Shown here piece by piece: positions 1 to 10,799 of a DNA stretch of 64,000 nucleotides (position 1 is the first letter of the stretch; every line of letters begins with the position of its first letter). Origin of the DNA: Polydactylus sextarius (Eukaryota; Chordata; Actinopteri; Polynemidae); assembly GCA_016801845.1 (NCBI GenBank), contig CM028923.1, forward strand, positions 7,388,501-7,452,500. The letters run 5' to 3'. The translations under genes were made by a program, and so were the position numbers. Under the pieces are notes generated by a model. That model saw only the letters and a program-made list of their open reading frames with translations. It made no database searches and was not told the DNA's origin.

Positions 1-2290
1 ACATACACATATATACACATATACACGCAAACCAAAACAATAGATACCTGAGGTGGTTCAGCTGGCTCAGATAGGTGTGTGATATTGAGCAGCCGACTGA
101 ATAGCAATGTTTCTCTTCACTTTCCCAGAGTCTCTGAGTTGAGATTTATTTATTTATGTATTTTGTGACCACAATTTTATTGCTTTTTTCACACTATTCG
201 CATAGAACAACTTGAGCACACAGTGAATACAAGATAAGAGAGAGTAACAAAAAGAAGAAGGTAAGAAAAAAGGGAGATATCTACAAAAATACATCCAGAA
301 ATCTATTCACAAAACAATTCAAGCAGGTTTTGTTAGAATTCAAAAATAAAAGCAAATGTCACATATTAGAAACATGAGCCAGGAACTAAAATAAACATTC
401 TTTATTGTATTTATTCATTCCATCTTCAGCAACCACAAGACAAAAAGTTGACGTGTGGTTTGATAAATTAGCAAAAATAAGATGCTCCAGAGATGTTCCT
501 GATGTAGTAAACAGACTCCTCTACTAACATACAAGAGCAACAGCACCTCTGCAGTCTGTGTGTGTTGGCAGTGTTCGTTGTCATTTGATCACCATCTTTA
601 CTGCCCTGATTACTGCGCTGTTGCTGCTCCTTTTGTCATTTTCTGTCTCACATACCAAACTGTAACTATACATTGTCTTTAACTGTACCATGTCCATATC
701 TAGTATCTGTTTTACAAGCTAACGTTTCTCTCTAAACTCAGTCAGAATCAATTATAACAGAACAATAAGGTTGTTGTTACTTTGTGTTTCTTTTGTAACT
801 GATGCAAAATCAAATATACTGACAGCCTGTATGTCCGTGCATACCAATGCTGTTCTTATGTGAAGTCGGTGACATTTCATGCACCTCAGGTCACCGACGC
901 ACCGTGACTCCCACCTGATGCTCCTCCTTTGTCTTTTCATCCTCTTCGCTCTGTCACCTGCGAGGTCTGTTTGACACAATGCAGTTTCTGTTCTAATTCA
1001 ATAAAACACAGATGGTTGATATTTCATGAGCATGTTACTTAAACACAGTGGGAATGATTTCACCTGCTGAGGCTAAGGAGGTACAAAGAACCACTGACTA
1101 TATATCAGTTTTCATCTTCAGCATATTTTTTTTCCTCCTCAGAAATCTCCAAGATGATAAGTTTTTTTTTGTCTTTTTAATGGAAGTGCTAAGTGTATGT
1201 ATAGTGTGTGTCTCCAAGAGGTACATGTATTTACTCAGCTGGACAGCAGGTGGCACTATGTTACTGAGAGAGAGAAAGAGAAAGATGAAGGGAGGGAGAG
1301 AGATGCTTATTTTCACTGGCATGATATATTTCCCTCATAATTACTGCGAAATGTCACTGATCAGGATGTTGTACACCGACATACATTTTTTAACGATGTT
1401 GCTGTTTTACGTCTCCCTGGACGCGGACAGAAAATGCAGTCGTGACTGCAGAGGAAATCAATTACGTGTCATAGTTAAAGTGATACAACTTTACTGTATG
1501 GCTCTGCTGTTTATAAGCTACTGAATATGCCCACGTGTTTGATCCGTGTGTCGCTGGGCCGACATGTACATTTTGTTGTTATGAGCTGTTTCTGTGTGAG
1601 CACGTTCATCTTCTCACTCTAATGACTGAGCCTGGGTTTGTGTGTGTTCCCTGTAGTCTCATCATTATCAGCATTGAGCTTAGAGGAAGGAAACTTGTTA
1701 TCCCTGAGTTTCAACTCAGCCACAGGGGATCAGCTAATAAACATTCAAACATTATACATTCTTACGTACATACTGTGATAAGAAATGAGTCGTAAAAAAA
1801 AAAGAAAAAAGAAAAGAAAGGGTGACCAAAGTGGTAAGAAGATATAATGTACCTGTGTATGTCAATGGGTAGATAAACCCAAATCACAAAAAAACAAAAA
1901 ACAAAAAACAAACAGATTCAATGTGATCAGTCTCTCTACTTGACTGTATCTGACAGCAGAGCAGAGTGATAGGCTGCAGAATGACAGAGATGCAGAGGAA
2001 AGCAAAGTTAGACATGTGGAGTCAAACAAAAAATAAAAAGGGAATAGAAAGAAAAATAACTGGAAGAGCTGAAGGAGTCTGTGGTTCAGTGTGTCCTTGT
2101 CTGCTGTTTCATTATTCTGCTCCTCATCACGAGTGTGTGCACAACATGTGCTTGCACAGTATGTCAGCACGCTGTTTTGTAGCATCTATGCGTGTGTATG
2201 TGTGAATGCCAGGTGTAATATCTCCTCCTTAGATGTCGACGGATGTTTCAACACTTTTCTGTTCTGTTCTGTTTGCACATGTATGTGTGT
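1..2290. other. Non-coding AT-rich stretch
   Basis: No exon, RNA gene or recognisable transposon is visible. The stretch is AT-rich with short TTTA runs near 145-165 and short purine runs near 1265-1300. The longest open frame (1048-1524, 158 codons) has no domain, a TTTTTTTT-encoded Phe run and no codon pattern that suggests selection. The only site I mark is the CTCF-like motif at 1243-1256. Confidence 0.6.
1243..1256 (+). promoter_or_regulatory. CTCF-like motif
   Basis: The 14-mer ACAGCAGGTGGCAC matches 13 of 14 positions of the vertebrate CTCF core CCASYAGRKGGCRS; only the first C is replaced by A. CTCF binds such sites to set loop and domain boundaries. The match is seen directly; binding is inference, since near matches occur by chance in tens of kilobases. 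Confidence 0.3.
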
Positions 2291-2318
2291 GTAGTAGTAG
2301 TAGTAGTAGTAGTAGTAG
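2291..2318. repeat. (TAG)n trinucleotide microsatellite
   Basis: About nine perfect copies of GTA/TAG in a row, preceded by a short TG run. It is a simple-sequence tract. It makes the Tyr run seen in a minus-strand open frame here, which is therefore not a gene. Confidence 0.95.
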
Positions 2319-2636
2319 GTGCTGAATCTGCAGCTCATTACAAACCAACAGGGTGTCCTGTGACCTCCAACTAGTGAGGACGTAGTAAATTCTGTGACCC
2401 AGACGTGATGGAAGACAGAGGAAAACTCTGCCCTGTGATCCCACTGCGTATGCTGTCTACTACCTGACAGACACAAACAGCTCACTCTGCATATCTTCCA
2501 CATGTTATATTCATGCAGAATCTGCTTTAATTGACAGTTTACATATTTTAAATTACATCGACAAATGACAGCAAAATCTCGTCTTTGTGTTAAATTAGAA
2601 CAAGTAATAGATTTTTTTTCCTTCCCTTCCTTTTTT

Positions 2637-2679
2637 TTTATAGATGCCACAACCCTTGATATGTTGTGGCATCTATAAA
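2637..2679. repeat. Perfect 17-bp inverted repeat (hairpin)
   Basis: TTTATAGATGCCACAAC (2637-2653) is followed by a 9-nt spacer and its exact reverse complement (2663-2679). The stem is fully paired. It sits just after a T-rich run. It is too short (43 nt) for a pre-miRNA. It could be a tiny palindromic MITE remnant, a cruciform or the trace of a template-switch event. Confidence 0.85.
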
Positions 2680-5060
2680 TAACAAATTGGACACAATTAA
2701 CATTGTATTTCCTCTTGTGGTTTGTTTGTAGGTGATCTCTGACATACTTTTTGCCCTGAGTGTGACATTAGTGTGGCTGTTGACTGAATAACACCAAACC
2801 ACTTCAGGCGAAATCTGTTAAAAAACATGCATGATGCAGCCGTTGCTTTTTATAACGCACATTAGCAATGTTGGGGGTGATGGTACCTCTTTAACATCTG
2901 CGCTGTCTGTGAGGATTACTTTCCCTTCCAGCAATATGTCATTTCAAAGCAGACTATTATCACAATTACAGCCGACAAAGTGTTGCAGTGGGACCTCGAG
3001 TCGTTTTGAACCACAGGTAGAAAGTTTGATAGAGTGTCAAAAAGTCACAAAATGCCAAGAGCTTCCACATTTCACCTGGACCTCTTTTTATTGTCCAACA
3101 CCACGCAGCGATAACACAATAACAGTCGACATGATTGTCGTTCAGCAGCCACTCAACAAACTGACACAAGGTTAAGTTGGTGTGATTACTTCAAACAAGA
3201 CATCTAACAAAAAATATAGTTTGTGAACCTTTGTTTCCTGCATTTCTTCTTCAAATACAAAAAATCCTTAATGTCTCCATTCATGCCTTGATTGTTACAA
3301 ACACTGTCACCAATACGTCGTCTTTTCACAATTTAATTGAATGTAAAGCCGAGATTTTGCTTAATTAAATGAGACGTGAGTCAGATATGAAAGTAGATAT
3401 GTAGAAGAGTTATTTTTCTTTTTTTAAAAATGCCTCTGATATTAGTATCTGAGAGTGTGACAGAATCTGTTGTGAAGAGGAGCTGATTGTAACTAAGGAA
3501 CAAAGAAAATGTCATAGTCTTTTTTTCTTCAATAAAACATCCTTTTAGTTAAGCCAGGGCTGTCATTTGCTTTTATTTTCAAAGAGAAAGCGTATTTGTT
3601 TGGTGTATACATTACTTTATGCTTACATAATGACATGCCGAGTAACACTATCAAACATAACGCAATCATCGGTAATAATGGAGGAGAGATGTTGAAGAAG
3701 GTTTTCTAATCTTTTGGTCAACGTACAGAGAGTGGAAATATAATATTACCAAAGTGCAGATGGAGAGAAGGTTGTTTGTTTACGGCTTTATTGTGAGTGA
3801 GGCCGCCACTAAATATCAGACAGATTTTGTACATATATTGCCGTAGCTATTTATTTGTACTGAAGCAGATTTCCCCGTGACCTGGGTTGAAATGACAAAA
3901 ATACAATTACTGTCTTACAAGGTTTGAAGGAGTAAGAAAGGGGGGGAGAGGGGGTTTAAAAGGTCACAGAGGCATTATTGCAACAGTTTTGTGGATGTGG
4001 AGGAAAATCCCCATGGGGGGAGTCAACTATCATATACATGACATATTAGAAAGTATTAGTGTGCTGCTGCCAATGCTACTCACTTAAAATGACTGATGAA
4101 GTCTGTGCTGGGGTTCATTTCTCCTGCTGAATTCGGGGGGAATTGCTTGTTTTGCGTGTGTTAAAGTAGTTTCTTTTTGTGCCTGTGGGTGATGGTAGAT
4201 CGTGTCTGTGATTCAGAGACGCCTGATGTACAGTAGCTGTGTTTCATCTGCGTCTCAGCCTTCATCGCATTGCTAAATCATGTGATGGTGTCGAAAAATG
4301 AGGACTACAATGCAGATATTAAATTGTGGACGAGACAACATTGTGTCTGAAAGCTCATGGATGATATGACACAGAGAAACAGTGAGCAGGAACACGGAAA
4401 TGAGGCCGAATTCATATTGCCAACAACAATAACAAACCCATCGCTGACCCCTTACACCACTGCTTGGTAGATGCAAGAACTATAATCAAATATATACAGC
4501 CGTGTCTCAAGAATTCATTCATATTGCGCTGAAAGACCCCAAAGTGCTCATCATCTCTCCAATCACAGAGGAGGAGGAAAAAAATAAAAAAATAAAACCC
4601 AACAGCATAATAACACTCTGAAATTCTCCATTATTCCAGCTGAGACATCTGCTTCTGTAATGAAACAAGCAAACATGCATAATTCAACCAGCCGCTTGTT
4701 TCTGCATTGAGTGGAAATGAGCGAAAAAACAAGAGTCCAATAATTATTGCTACGGAAAAATGATGAAGTACCACACTTACATCTAAATGGTCTTATTTAC
4801 ACCCATTTGTTAGGAGCAAACCAGGACGTGAAACATTTAGTTCTGCAGATGGGAAAGTCTTAGTATCTCTATTTTGTGTTTTTATTTATTTATTTATTTT
4901 TTGGGCCAATCAAACATTAGCTTGTAATAAACAGAGTCTAGCCTCAAATTAAGGTGCTGATGGTGGATGAGAGTTATGATGATGATGTTGCTACAGGGAA
5001 TAGATGTGGAAGAAAACAAGTGTGGTTTAGAAAGATAGTGACTATAATAAACACTGAGGG
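2680..5060. other. Non-coding AT-rich stretch
   Basis: No gene, RNA or known transposon is recognised. It holds a G-rich patch near 3940-3955, a GGGGGG run near 4014-4020 and a (TTTA)n run at about 4880-4900. Open frames here are short and have no features. Confidence 0.6.
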
Positions 5061-5159
5061 AGAGATGCTAACAGACATGGACACACACGTTTTCAACTTT
5101 CATACACCATCTCTCTCTGTCTAGAGCATCTCTGCAAACTCTGCATATCTGTGCCCCGG

Positions 5160-5600
5160 CAACGTGACATGATTGAACGAGAAAAATAGAAGAAAGGAAG
5201 TCAACAGCAAGAAGATGGTGATAAAAAGGAACAGCCCACAAAGAGAAAAAGAAGAGAGACAAGGAGATGAAAGAATGGAGAGAAAGAGGTCAACAAAAAT
5301 CGACAATTAAAGACAAAGAGCGAGGGAGAGATGAATTATGCATCGTGTGACTAGAAGGCAGGAGGAAACCAATCTGGAGGGGAGGAGATGCCAGACTGAT
5401 ACAAGTTACACTTATCTCTATAGTGACCTTCTCTTCCTTCCTCCACTCCTGCGCTAAAAACCAACTGTCCGGCTGAAGACGACAACAAGAGTGAAAGAAG
5501 AGGCAGAGGTTGACAGCTTAAAAAATGAGCAAGAAGGAGATAAAGAGAAAAAGAGAGCCTTTGATGTGTGAATAAAAGAGTATGTTTAAAAAAAGAGAGG
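5160..5600 (+). repeat. Purine-rich tract
   Basis: About 440 bases in which the plus strand is mostly A and G (runs of GAGA, AAAGAGAG, GGAGAGAAAG) with scattered interruptions. Three minus-strand open frames of 61-88 codons here are rich in Ser, Leu and Phe because of this bias and are not genes. Such asymmetric tracts can form triplex DNA; that is general knowledge and not shown here. Confidence 0.7.
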
Positions 5601-5639
5601 GAGGGTTGTGAAAACACATGGCTCAGGGAGAAGCACCTT

Positions 5640-7580
5640 GACTTTGAGGTGAGAAGAGATGATGAGGTTGATTGCTATCTTTTCTGTGGCTGAAGTGAAA
5701 GTATCACTCTGTCTGCTTTGACCCGGGCAAACACAAACACACCACAAACTACAGATGCTGGTCTAATACTCTTTTTAAAGCTTCTTTTACTTTGAGTGAC
5801 ACCAGAGTTTTTCTGTGATTTTTTTCACTGCTTAATGGGTGAAGCTCAGTTAGTAAACACCGATATCACATTTTTCACCCTTTAAAGAGTCGTTTATTAG
5901 CATCCGTTTAGGATTCAGCTCATTGTTTTGGTTTTCTGGTTCACAACTTCAATGTTCTGGTTTGTTCTTGCTGCTCTTACCAGCATTGTTTGCGATAAAA
6001 AGGCTCCTAAAACCTACTGTAAACTAAGATAAATATAGATAGAGACACCAGATAAATACAGTGACCATTCGGTAAAAGAACCAAAGCATTTAGCAAAAGA
6101 GCTTAAGAGAGTAGAAACAAATGAGTGTGTGTGTGCTGCTGCTTATTGGCTGAGTTCATAAATGGGTTATACGATGATGATATGTCAACATTGTGTTTAG
6201 ACCTCGTTTCTGCTCCTAAGTTGCCAAAAATATCTGTTTGTTCAGGTTCAATGTTATAGTTAAACTATTTTCACAGTTTTAGGGCTAAAAACATACACAC
6301 ACACACTTATAAATATTTAAAGCAACATATCCGTAGCTTGGGTCTGACCCCATAATGATCTAGTTTGAATGCTGCTTTGCTTGCTTTTGTGGTGCTTCTG
6401 TTTCTATTTCTGGGGCTGGGTGGTTGTTAAATACTTTAGACTCACAGAAATTATGAAACAGTTTTGCCAGCTGCTGGTACGTCTGTATCTGAACTGCAGT
6501 TGAACCAGCCAGAATTCACTAATGCCCTTATAATTTCATGAAGCTCTAGTTGCACAGACAATGAATTCCCAGAGAGAGGGGCATCTGTTACTGGAATCAG
6601 CAGAGAGAGACAATCCAGCTTGTCCGGATCACGGCAAAATCCTCACCTCCACAGTGAAACATGACCCAAACACGACCTCTGTGAGTAACAGCTTGGCATC
6701 ACTTCATCAATTCGATGTGCGACCTGATCAGCCAAATTATCAGAGTGAGTCAGCAACTTACCAATATCTGAGACAGAGCATTTATTTCCAGTCAAACCAT
6801 TTGGGACATAGAGCCAGGTTACCAGTCTAACTATATACCCAACCCACTCAACCTGCAAAACAGCCAGGCAGTGACAGAGATGGACAGATGGACAGATTTA
6901 CATCAAGTCAATCACTCTCTCAACAAAGCAAACACTCAATCAGCCTGTCAACCTGTCAGTCATTCAGCCGTTCACAAATCAGTCACCAAGTCAAATTCTA
7001 GGCAAATAGTCAGCAAACCAGTCGTCTGTTGAGTCAGACTGTCAGATTTGTCACAACAGAACCCTTCTTGAGCGACACAGTAAGAAAGCAATTTTTGCCG
7101 ACATCAAACACGTCAACACACTGCTGCAAAGAAACGGATTGAATTTGTCAAAGTGTTTGAATGCAAGGAGGGAGGAAGAGCAAAAAAAAAAAAAGCAACG
7201 GGAAAGACACAAATCACTATTTCTATTTGACGTGAACCACACACACACACACAAAGAGAAAAGGCAAAGTAATGTAGGAGTCTGGACAGACATGAGTCAC
7301 ATCAGACTTGGGCCGATAATTGAAAATGCATATGTGCAAATGAAGAAAAACATGCACAAGGAAATAAAAGGCTTTCAAATACAGACATATACAGAATGAC
7401 ACAAAGAAAGTCAACATTAAATATAGGCACACACATGCACACATCCCCATGAAGAACAAGATGTAATGGGTTAATAAAAGACAGTCAGAGGTAAAGGGGC
7501 CGTCAGGTTCACAGCAGAGAGGAGATTATATGCTTCATGCAAAGTGTTGTTAAGTGTATTTTGGAGACATATGTAGCCTA
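5640..7580. other. Non-coding stretch
   Basis: No gene is recognised. Short CA runs occur at about 6293-6306 and 7238-7252. The region 6880-7040 is loosely repetitive, with repeated CAGTCA/TCAGTC-like words, which suggests old tandem slippage. Open frames of 71-89 codons near 6.56-6.86 kb overlap on opposite strands and show no domain. Confidence 0.5.
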
Positions 7581-7585
7581 AAAGC

Positions 7586-7626
7586 AAAAAAAAAAAAAAA
7601 AAAAAAAAATCAAAAAAAAAGAAAAA
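7586..7626. repeat. Poly(A) tract
   Basis: A run of about 24 A, then TC, nine A, G and six A. It may be an old retrotransposon tail, but nothing upstream is recognisable as an element, so it is called only as a simple repeat. Confidence 0.9.
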
Positions 7627-8279
7627 ATGCTCTTTTGACAGGTTTTCAAAGATGGAGAAATAGAGAAGATGTTGCCTTGTGAGACTTTCAGACAAAACAG
7701 TGTTTATTTTCAACCATATCCAAACAGATTCAACCGCTGCGGCACTTTATTTATTTTCACATTTTTCACAAACTGTCTGCCAACAAATGTCTGCTACACA
7801 CGTCTGTCTTTTATATCTGTTTTTTGTTGCTTTTTTAGTCATAAAAGGTTTGTCTGTTTTGAGAGGGGGAAATGCTTAAAATCAAACCACCATTTTTTTT
7901 TTGGAGGTGTCAGTATCTTATAGTGAAACGAACTGCAAAACAATCACTACGGAGGAACAACAGACTTTCTAGCGAATGTTTTGTTAAACTGTCTCAAACG
8001 AGTTCCTGACATTGTCCCGTATGTTAAATTCCCTGCTGTGCCTCACCTGGCCAGCAGCTGTCACCAGTGAGTCTTCTTTCCTCGGTGGTCACCTGACCAT
8101 CCTCATGATCCCACAGCTTTTCCCATGTGTCTTTTTACCTCCAAAGTCTTTCCATTGAGTCTAACTAGAAAGCCTGATGTTTGATGATTTATTGATGTCG
8201 CCGTGTTTGCAGCAGATTAGACGGTCAGCTGACATTTGTAGTCTAATGACTCAACAAAATACAGAACAAAGCATCTCGA

Positions 8280-8544
8280 CAAGACTTTGCTCATCTGATT
8301 CTCCCCACTTTCCTGCTGCGTTTCTTTCTTTCTTCTTTGTTCTTTCTGCGTATTTCTTTTTCTTACTCCGTCTTTGTTCTTCTGTGGTATTATCTATGCT
8401 TCCCTCTCCACGCTCTTTGTTTCATCTTTCTTCCAGCTTTCTCCAGCTTCTCTCACTATCTCCCTCTATCTTACCCAGTCCATCTCCTTTGTGCTTTGGC
8501 TCCAGTCCTGTTTGGCCTTCTCTCTTTCTCTCCTTCTCTCTCAG
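8280..8544 (+). repeat. Long polypyrimidine tract
   Basis: Around 260 bases dominated by C and T on the plus strand (TTTCTTTC, CTCTCC, CTTCTCTC), ending in TCTCTCTCAG at 8544. Three plus-strand open frames here (66-129 codons) are runs of Ser, Leu and Phe caused by this composition. The CAG end makes it look like an over-long splice-acceptor tract. Confidence 0.75.
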
Positions 8545-8588
8545 ATCACTGATCTCTCTGTGCTGAAGCCGGAGGAAATCGGCATCCG
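8545..8588 (+). CDS. Possible 44-nt exon (low confidence)
   Basis: Directly after the polypyrimidine tract and its CAG comes a short, non-repetitive, more GC-rich segment that reads ITDLSVLKPEEIGI in the frame starting at 8545. It is followed at 8589 by GTGAAG, a moderate splice donor. If the donor is not used, the same frame ends at TGA (8590-8592), giving a terminal exon tail of 15 residues ending in Arg. I do not recognise the peptide. The acceptor-like context is seen in the sequence; that the segment is an exon is inference. A 44-nt piece is short enough to be chance. Confidence 0.15.
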
Positions 8589-8599
8589 GTGAAGCTGCT

Positions 8600-9640
8600 T
8601 CCTTGCAGAGCTTGACATCGATTATGAAAACACGTCAGCCTACTCCAACCAAAACACAAATCATTTCTGGTTGAACTGGAATCACAGCTGCTGTGTGTGG
8701 GGAGCTTAAACTGTTTTGAGTGTTTAGAGTACTTTGTTGATGAATCGTTCAACAAGAAAACAGTATTCCTGTGTGATATTTTTGGAGTTTGAAGCTTAAA
8801 AGTCCTATGATTTAATTTACAGCAGACTACACGTGTTGGAATACACACACTAGAAATATACAGCTTGATATCGACTGGCTCTTGGGTATTTGTGGTAATT
8901 TTATTGGACTGACAGGAACCAGAGGAGTTATGAAAGAGTAATCAATTTATACTACTGCAATATACTGTCTACAAACCTGAACACACACATTTTCACTAGA
9001 TGTGATGTGAAGATGTGAAAATTTGGCACACACACATTCATGGATAAACATGGAATATGGTTTAGCAACAGTTACATTGATATCAGTGCAGTCTTTGTTT
9101 ATTGTTAACATGTCAATGACGCTGCCTGAAGTGTAGCAGAGATAATACTAAGCTAAGGGCTAAGCAGTTGTCTGAACCATCTTGCTTGCAAATGTCGGCT
9201 CTTTGGGCAAAGAGCTAAACAACATCAGTGTGTGGAGAGCCACTCGGCACAGAATGAGAAACCGCTGTGTGTTTGTGCTCACAGACGTGGTTAACCAACA
9301 ACTTCCCAGACACTCAAACTGAGCTTGAGGCCCCAACGCTTCACAAAGTACAAGAGTGGTCGCATCATTGGGCAAAATCCAAACAACTCATAGCGTTGGG
9401 ACGTCAGATTAATCCCAGAGTTCTGCTCTTGAAATTTGGAAAACTTTAATTATAAATGTTGATCCTTTTACTGGTGTAGGAGCTGAAGGCAGTTATTATT
9501 GTTGAGGTCTGACTGCTCCAGTGATGATGTAAAATTTTTTATTTATCGAGCATAAGAAACGACAAATAAACCAAAGGAAATGAAATGAAAAGTAAGAAAC
9601 ACTAACTTATATCATATGTGACCTTTTTTGGCCACGTGTA
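8600..9640. other. Non-coding stretch
   Basis: No gene or known element is recognised. The block 9150-9420 is more GC-rich than its flanks and carries short open frames on both strands without domains. Words such as TTGTCTGAAC at 9169 recur near 9820, which hints at diverged copies of one old repeat, but the similarity is too short to call. Confidence 0.4.
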
Positions 9641-9651
9641 TGGTCCAGTGT

Positions 9652-9732
9652 GAAATATCACAACAGTAATCTGATGGATTGACGTTAAATTTTGTAGTTG
9701 GTTCTCAGAGGATGAATCCCAATGAATAATTG
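9652..9732 (+). repeat. Dispersed teleost repeat fragment (GGATGAATCC type)
   Basis: The order of blocks AAATATCACAACAGTA, GATGGATTGACGTTAAATTT and CAGAGGATGAATCCCAATGA matches from memory a repeat seen all over teleost genomes (amid text of the form 'atggattgccatgaaattt ... cagaggatgaatcctaatgact'). This copy is diverged and lacks the rest of the unit. The class of the family is not known to me; a non-autonomous DNA element is possible. Confidence 0.6.
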
Positions 9733-9739
9733 TTAGCAT

Positions 9740-10360
9740 GACACGCACATTGGCTCGTTGATGTGAAATCGGTGAGGCCCATGGGGCTGGTGGACTGCTG
9801 CCGCTGGCGAGTTAACTACTTGTCTGAACGTCTTGCTATTTCCTCTGTTCTGTTTGATTTACTTCCTCCTGGCATTTTGTCCTGTCAGAGCTTACTGAAG
9901 AGGGAAAAATAAAGCTCCCAGAGCTAACCAGCTTGCTAACAGTCAGTTAGCAAACTCATAAGAGACCAAACCACTGCTCTTTTGTGGCAGTAGTTCACTT
10001 TCTGTCAAAGGAGACTCCACAGTGAATGGTGCAACACAGACAAAACAGTCTGCAATAGCTTCCCCTCTATTTTTGACTCCCTGGCTCATCATCAAGGCAA
10101 AGGTCAGCGAGATCAAGGCAGTTTAGTGATAGATGGAGTGAATTCATATGTCAGAGTTGAAATCTGTGCTAAACATTTGCACAGATTAGTTTTGCCTCCT
10201 TGAGCAGATAGTCTTATAAATAAATTCAACATTTGAATTCTTGGTTTGTTTCCTGGGCTTTAATCTGGTTCATCTTATACAAAAATACAAATTCTCATTT
10301 TTCTCTGCCTGCAAAAGTGCTCATTAAGTGGTGCATTGCACTGCACAGGCCAAATGTTAA
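9740..10360. other. Non-coding stretch
   Basis: Moderately GC-rich DNA near 9770-10000 with repeated GCTAAC/GTTAGC words (around 9925-9955), then AT-rich DNA. No open frame, RNA gene or full repeat unit is recognised. Confidence 0.4.
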
Positions 10361-10364
10361 TGGT

Positions 10365-10590
10365 AGGAACAGATAGAAAGAGGGAAGAGAGGTGAGGAGA
10401 AACTGTCGTAAACTGATAAACTGTTAAAACAAGAAATATATAAATAAAACAGAAAAATAATCATGGAGATACAGAATAGATGAGACCATGGTGCAGAGAT
10501 GAGATGAAAGGAAAAGAGATGGATGAGGAAGAAAAAACGTAAAGTGATAAAAAGCAAAAGAAAGATGAGAACAGAGCAAAAGAGAAGGAA
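10365..10590 (+). repeat. Purine-rich tract
   Basis: The plus strand is mostly A and G for about 220 bases (AGAAAGAGGGAAGAGAGG at the left, AAAGAAAGATGAGA at the right). The minus-strand open frame here (66 codons, Phe/Ser/Leu-rich) follows from this bias. Confidence 0.65.
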
Positions 10591-10710
10591 TTCACATTTA
10601 AAAAAAAAAATGTCCCCAAATAAAGTGTCAAGCTTTGTTGTGATTTAAATATTTAGTAAGACAAGATACTGGGCACTTAGTCACATTGTTAATCAGCCCT
10701 CCAACCAGCC

Positions 10711-10745
<35 letters not shown>
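10711..10745. repeat. (CA)n microsatellite
   Basis: About 17 CA units, ending in CGCACC. A typical vertebrate dinucleotide repeat, probably length-variable between individuals. Confidence 0.95.
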
Positions 10746-10749
<4 letters not shown>

Positions 10750-10799
10750 CCAAACAAACAACAGTGTGAATAAGTGAATGTGCCTCAGCTGTAGGTAAC

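Noticed and set aside
1048..1524. 158-codon plus-strand open frame
   Set aside because: Contains runs coded by T8 and GA repeats, no domain, and no promoter or splice signals; explained by chance.
2186..2650. 154-codon minus-strand open frame
   Set aside because: Passes through the (TAG)n array, which gives the Tyr run, and ends in the hairpin/T-rich area; not gene-like.
10711..10745. CRISPR-like array or other spaced repeats among the microsatellites
   Set aside because: All repeats are contiguous simple sequences without unique spacers, and the DNA is eukaryotic.
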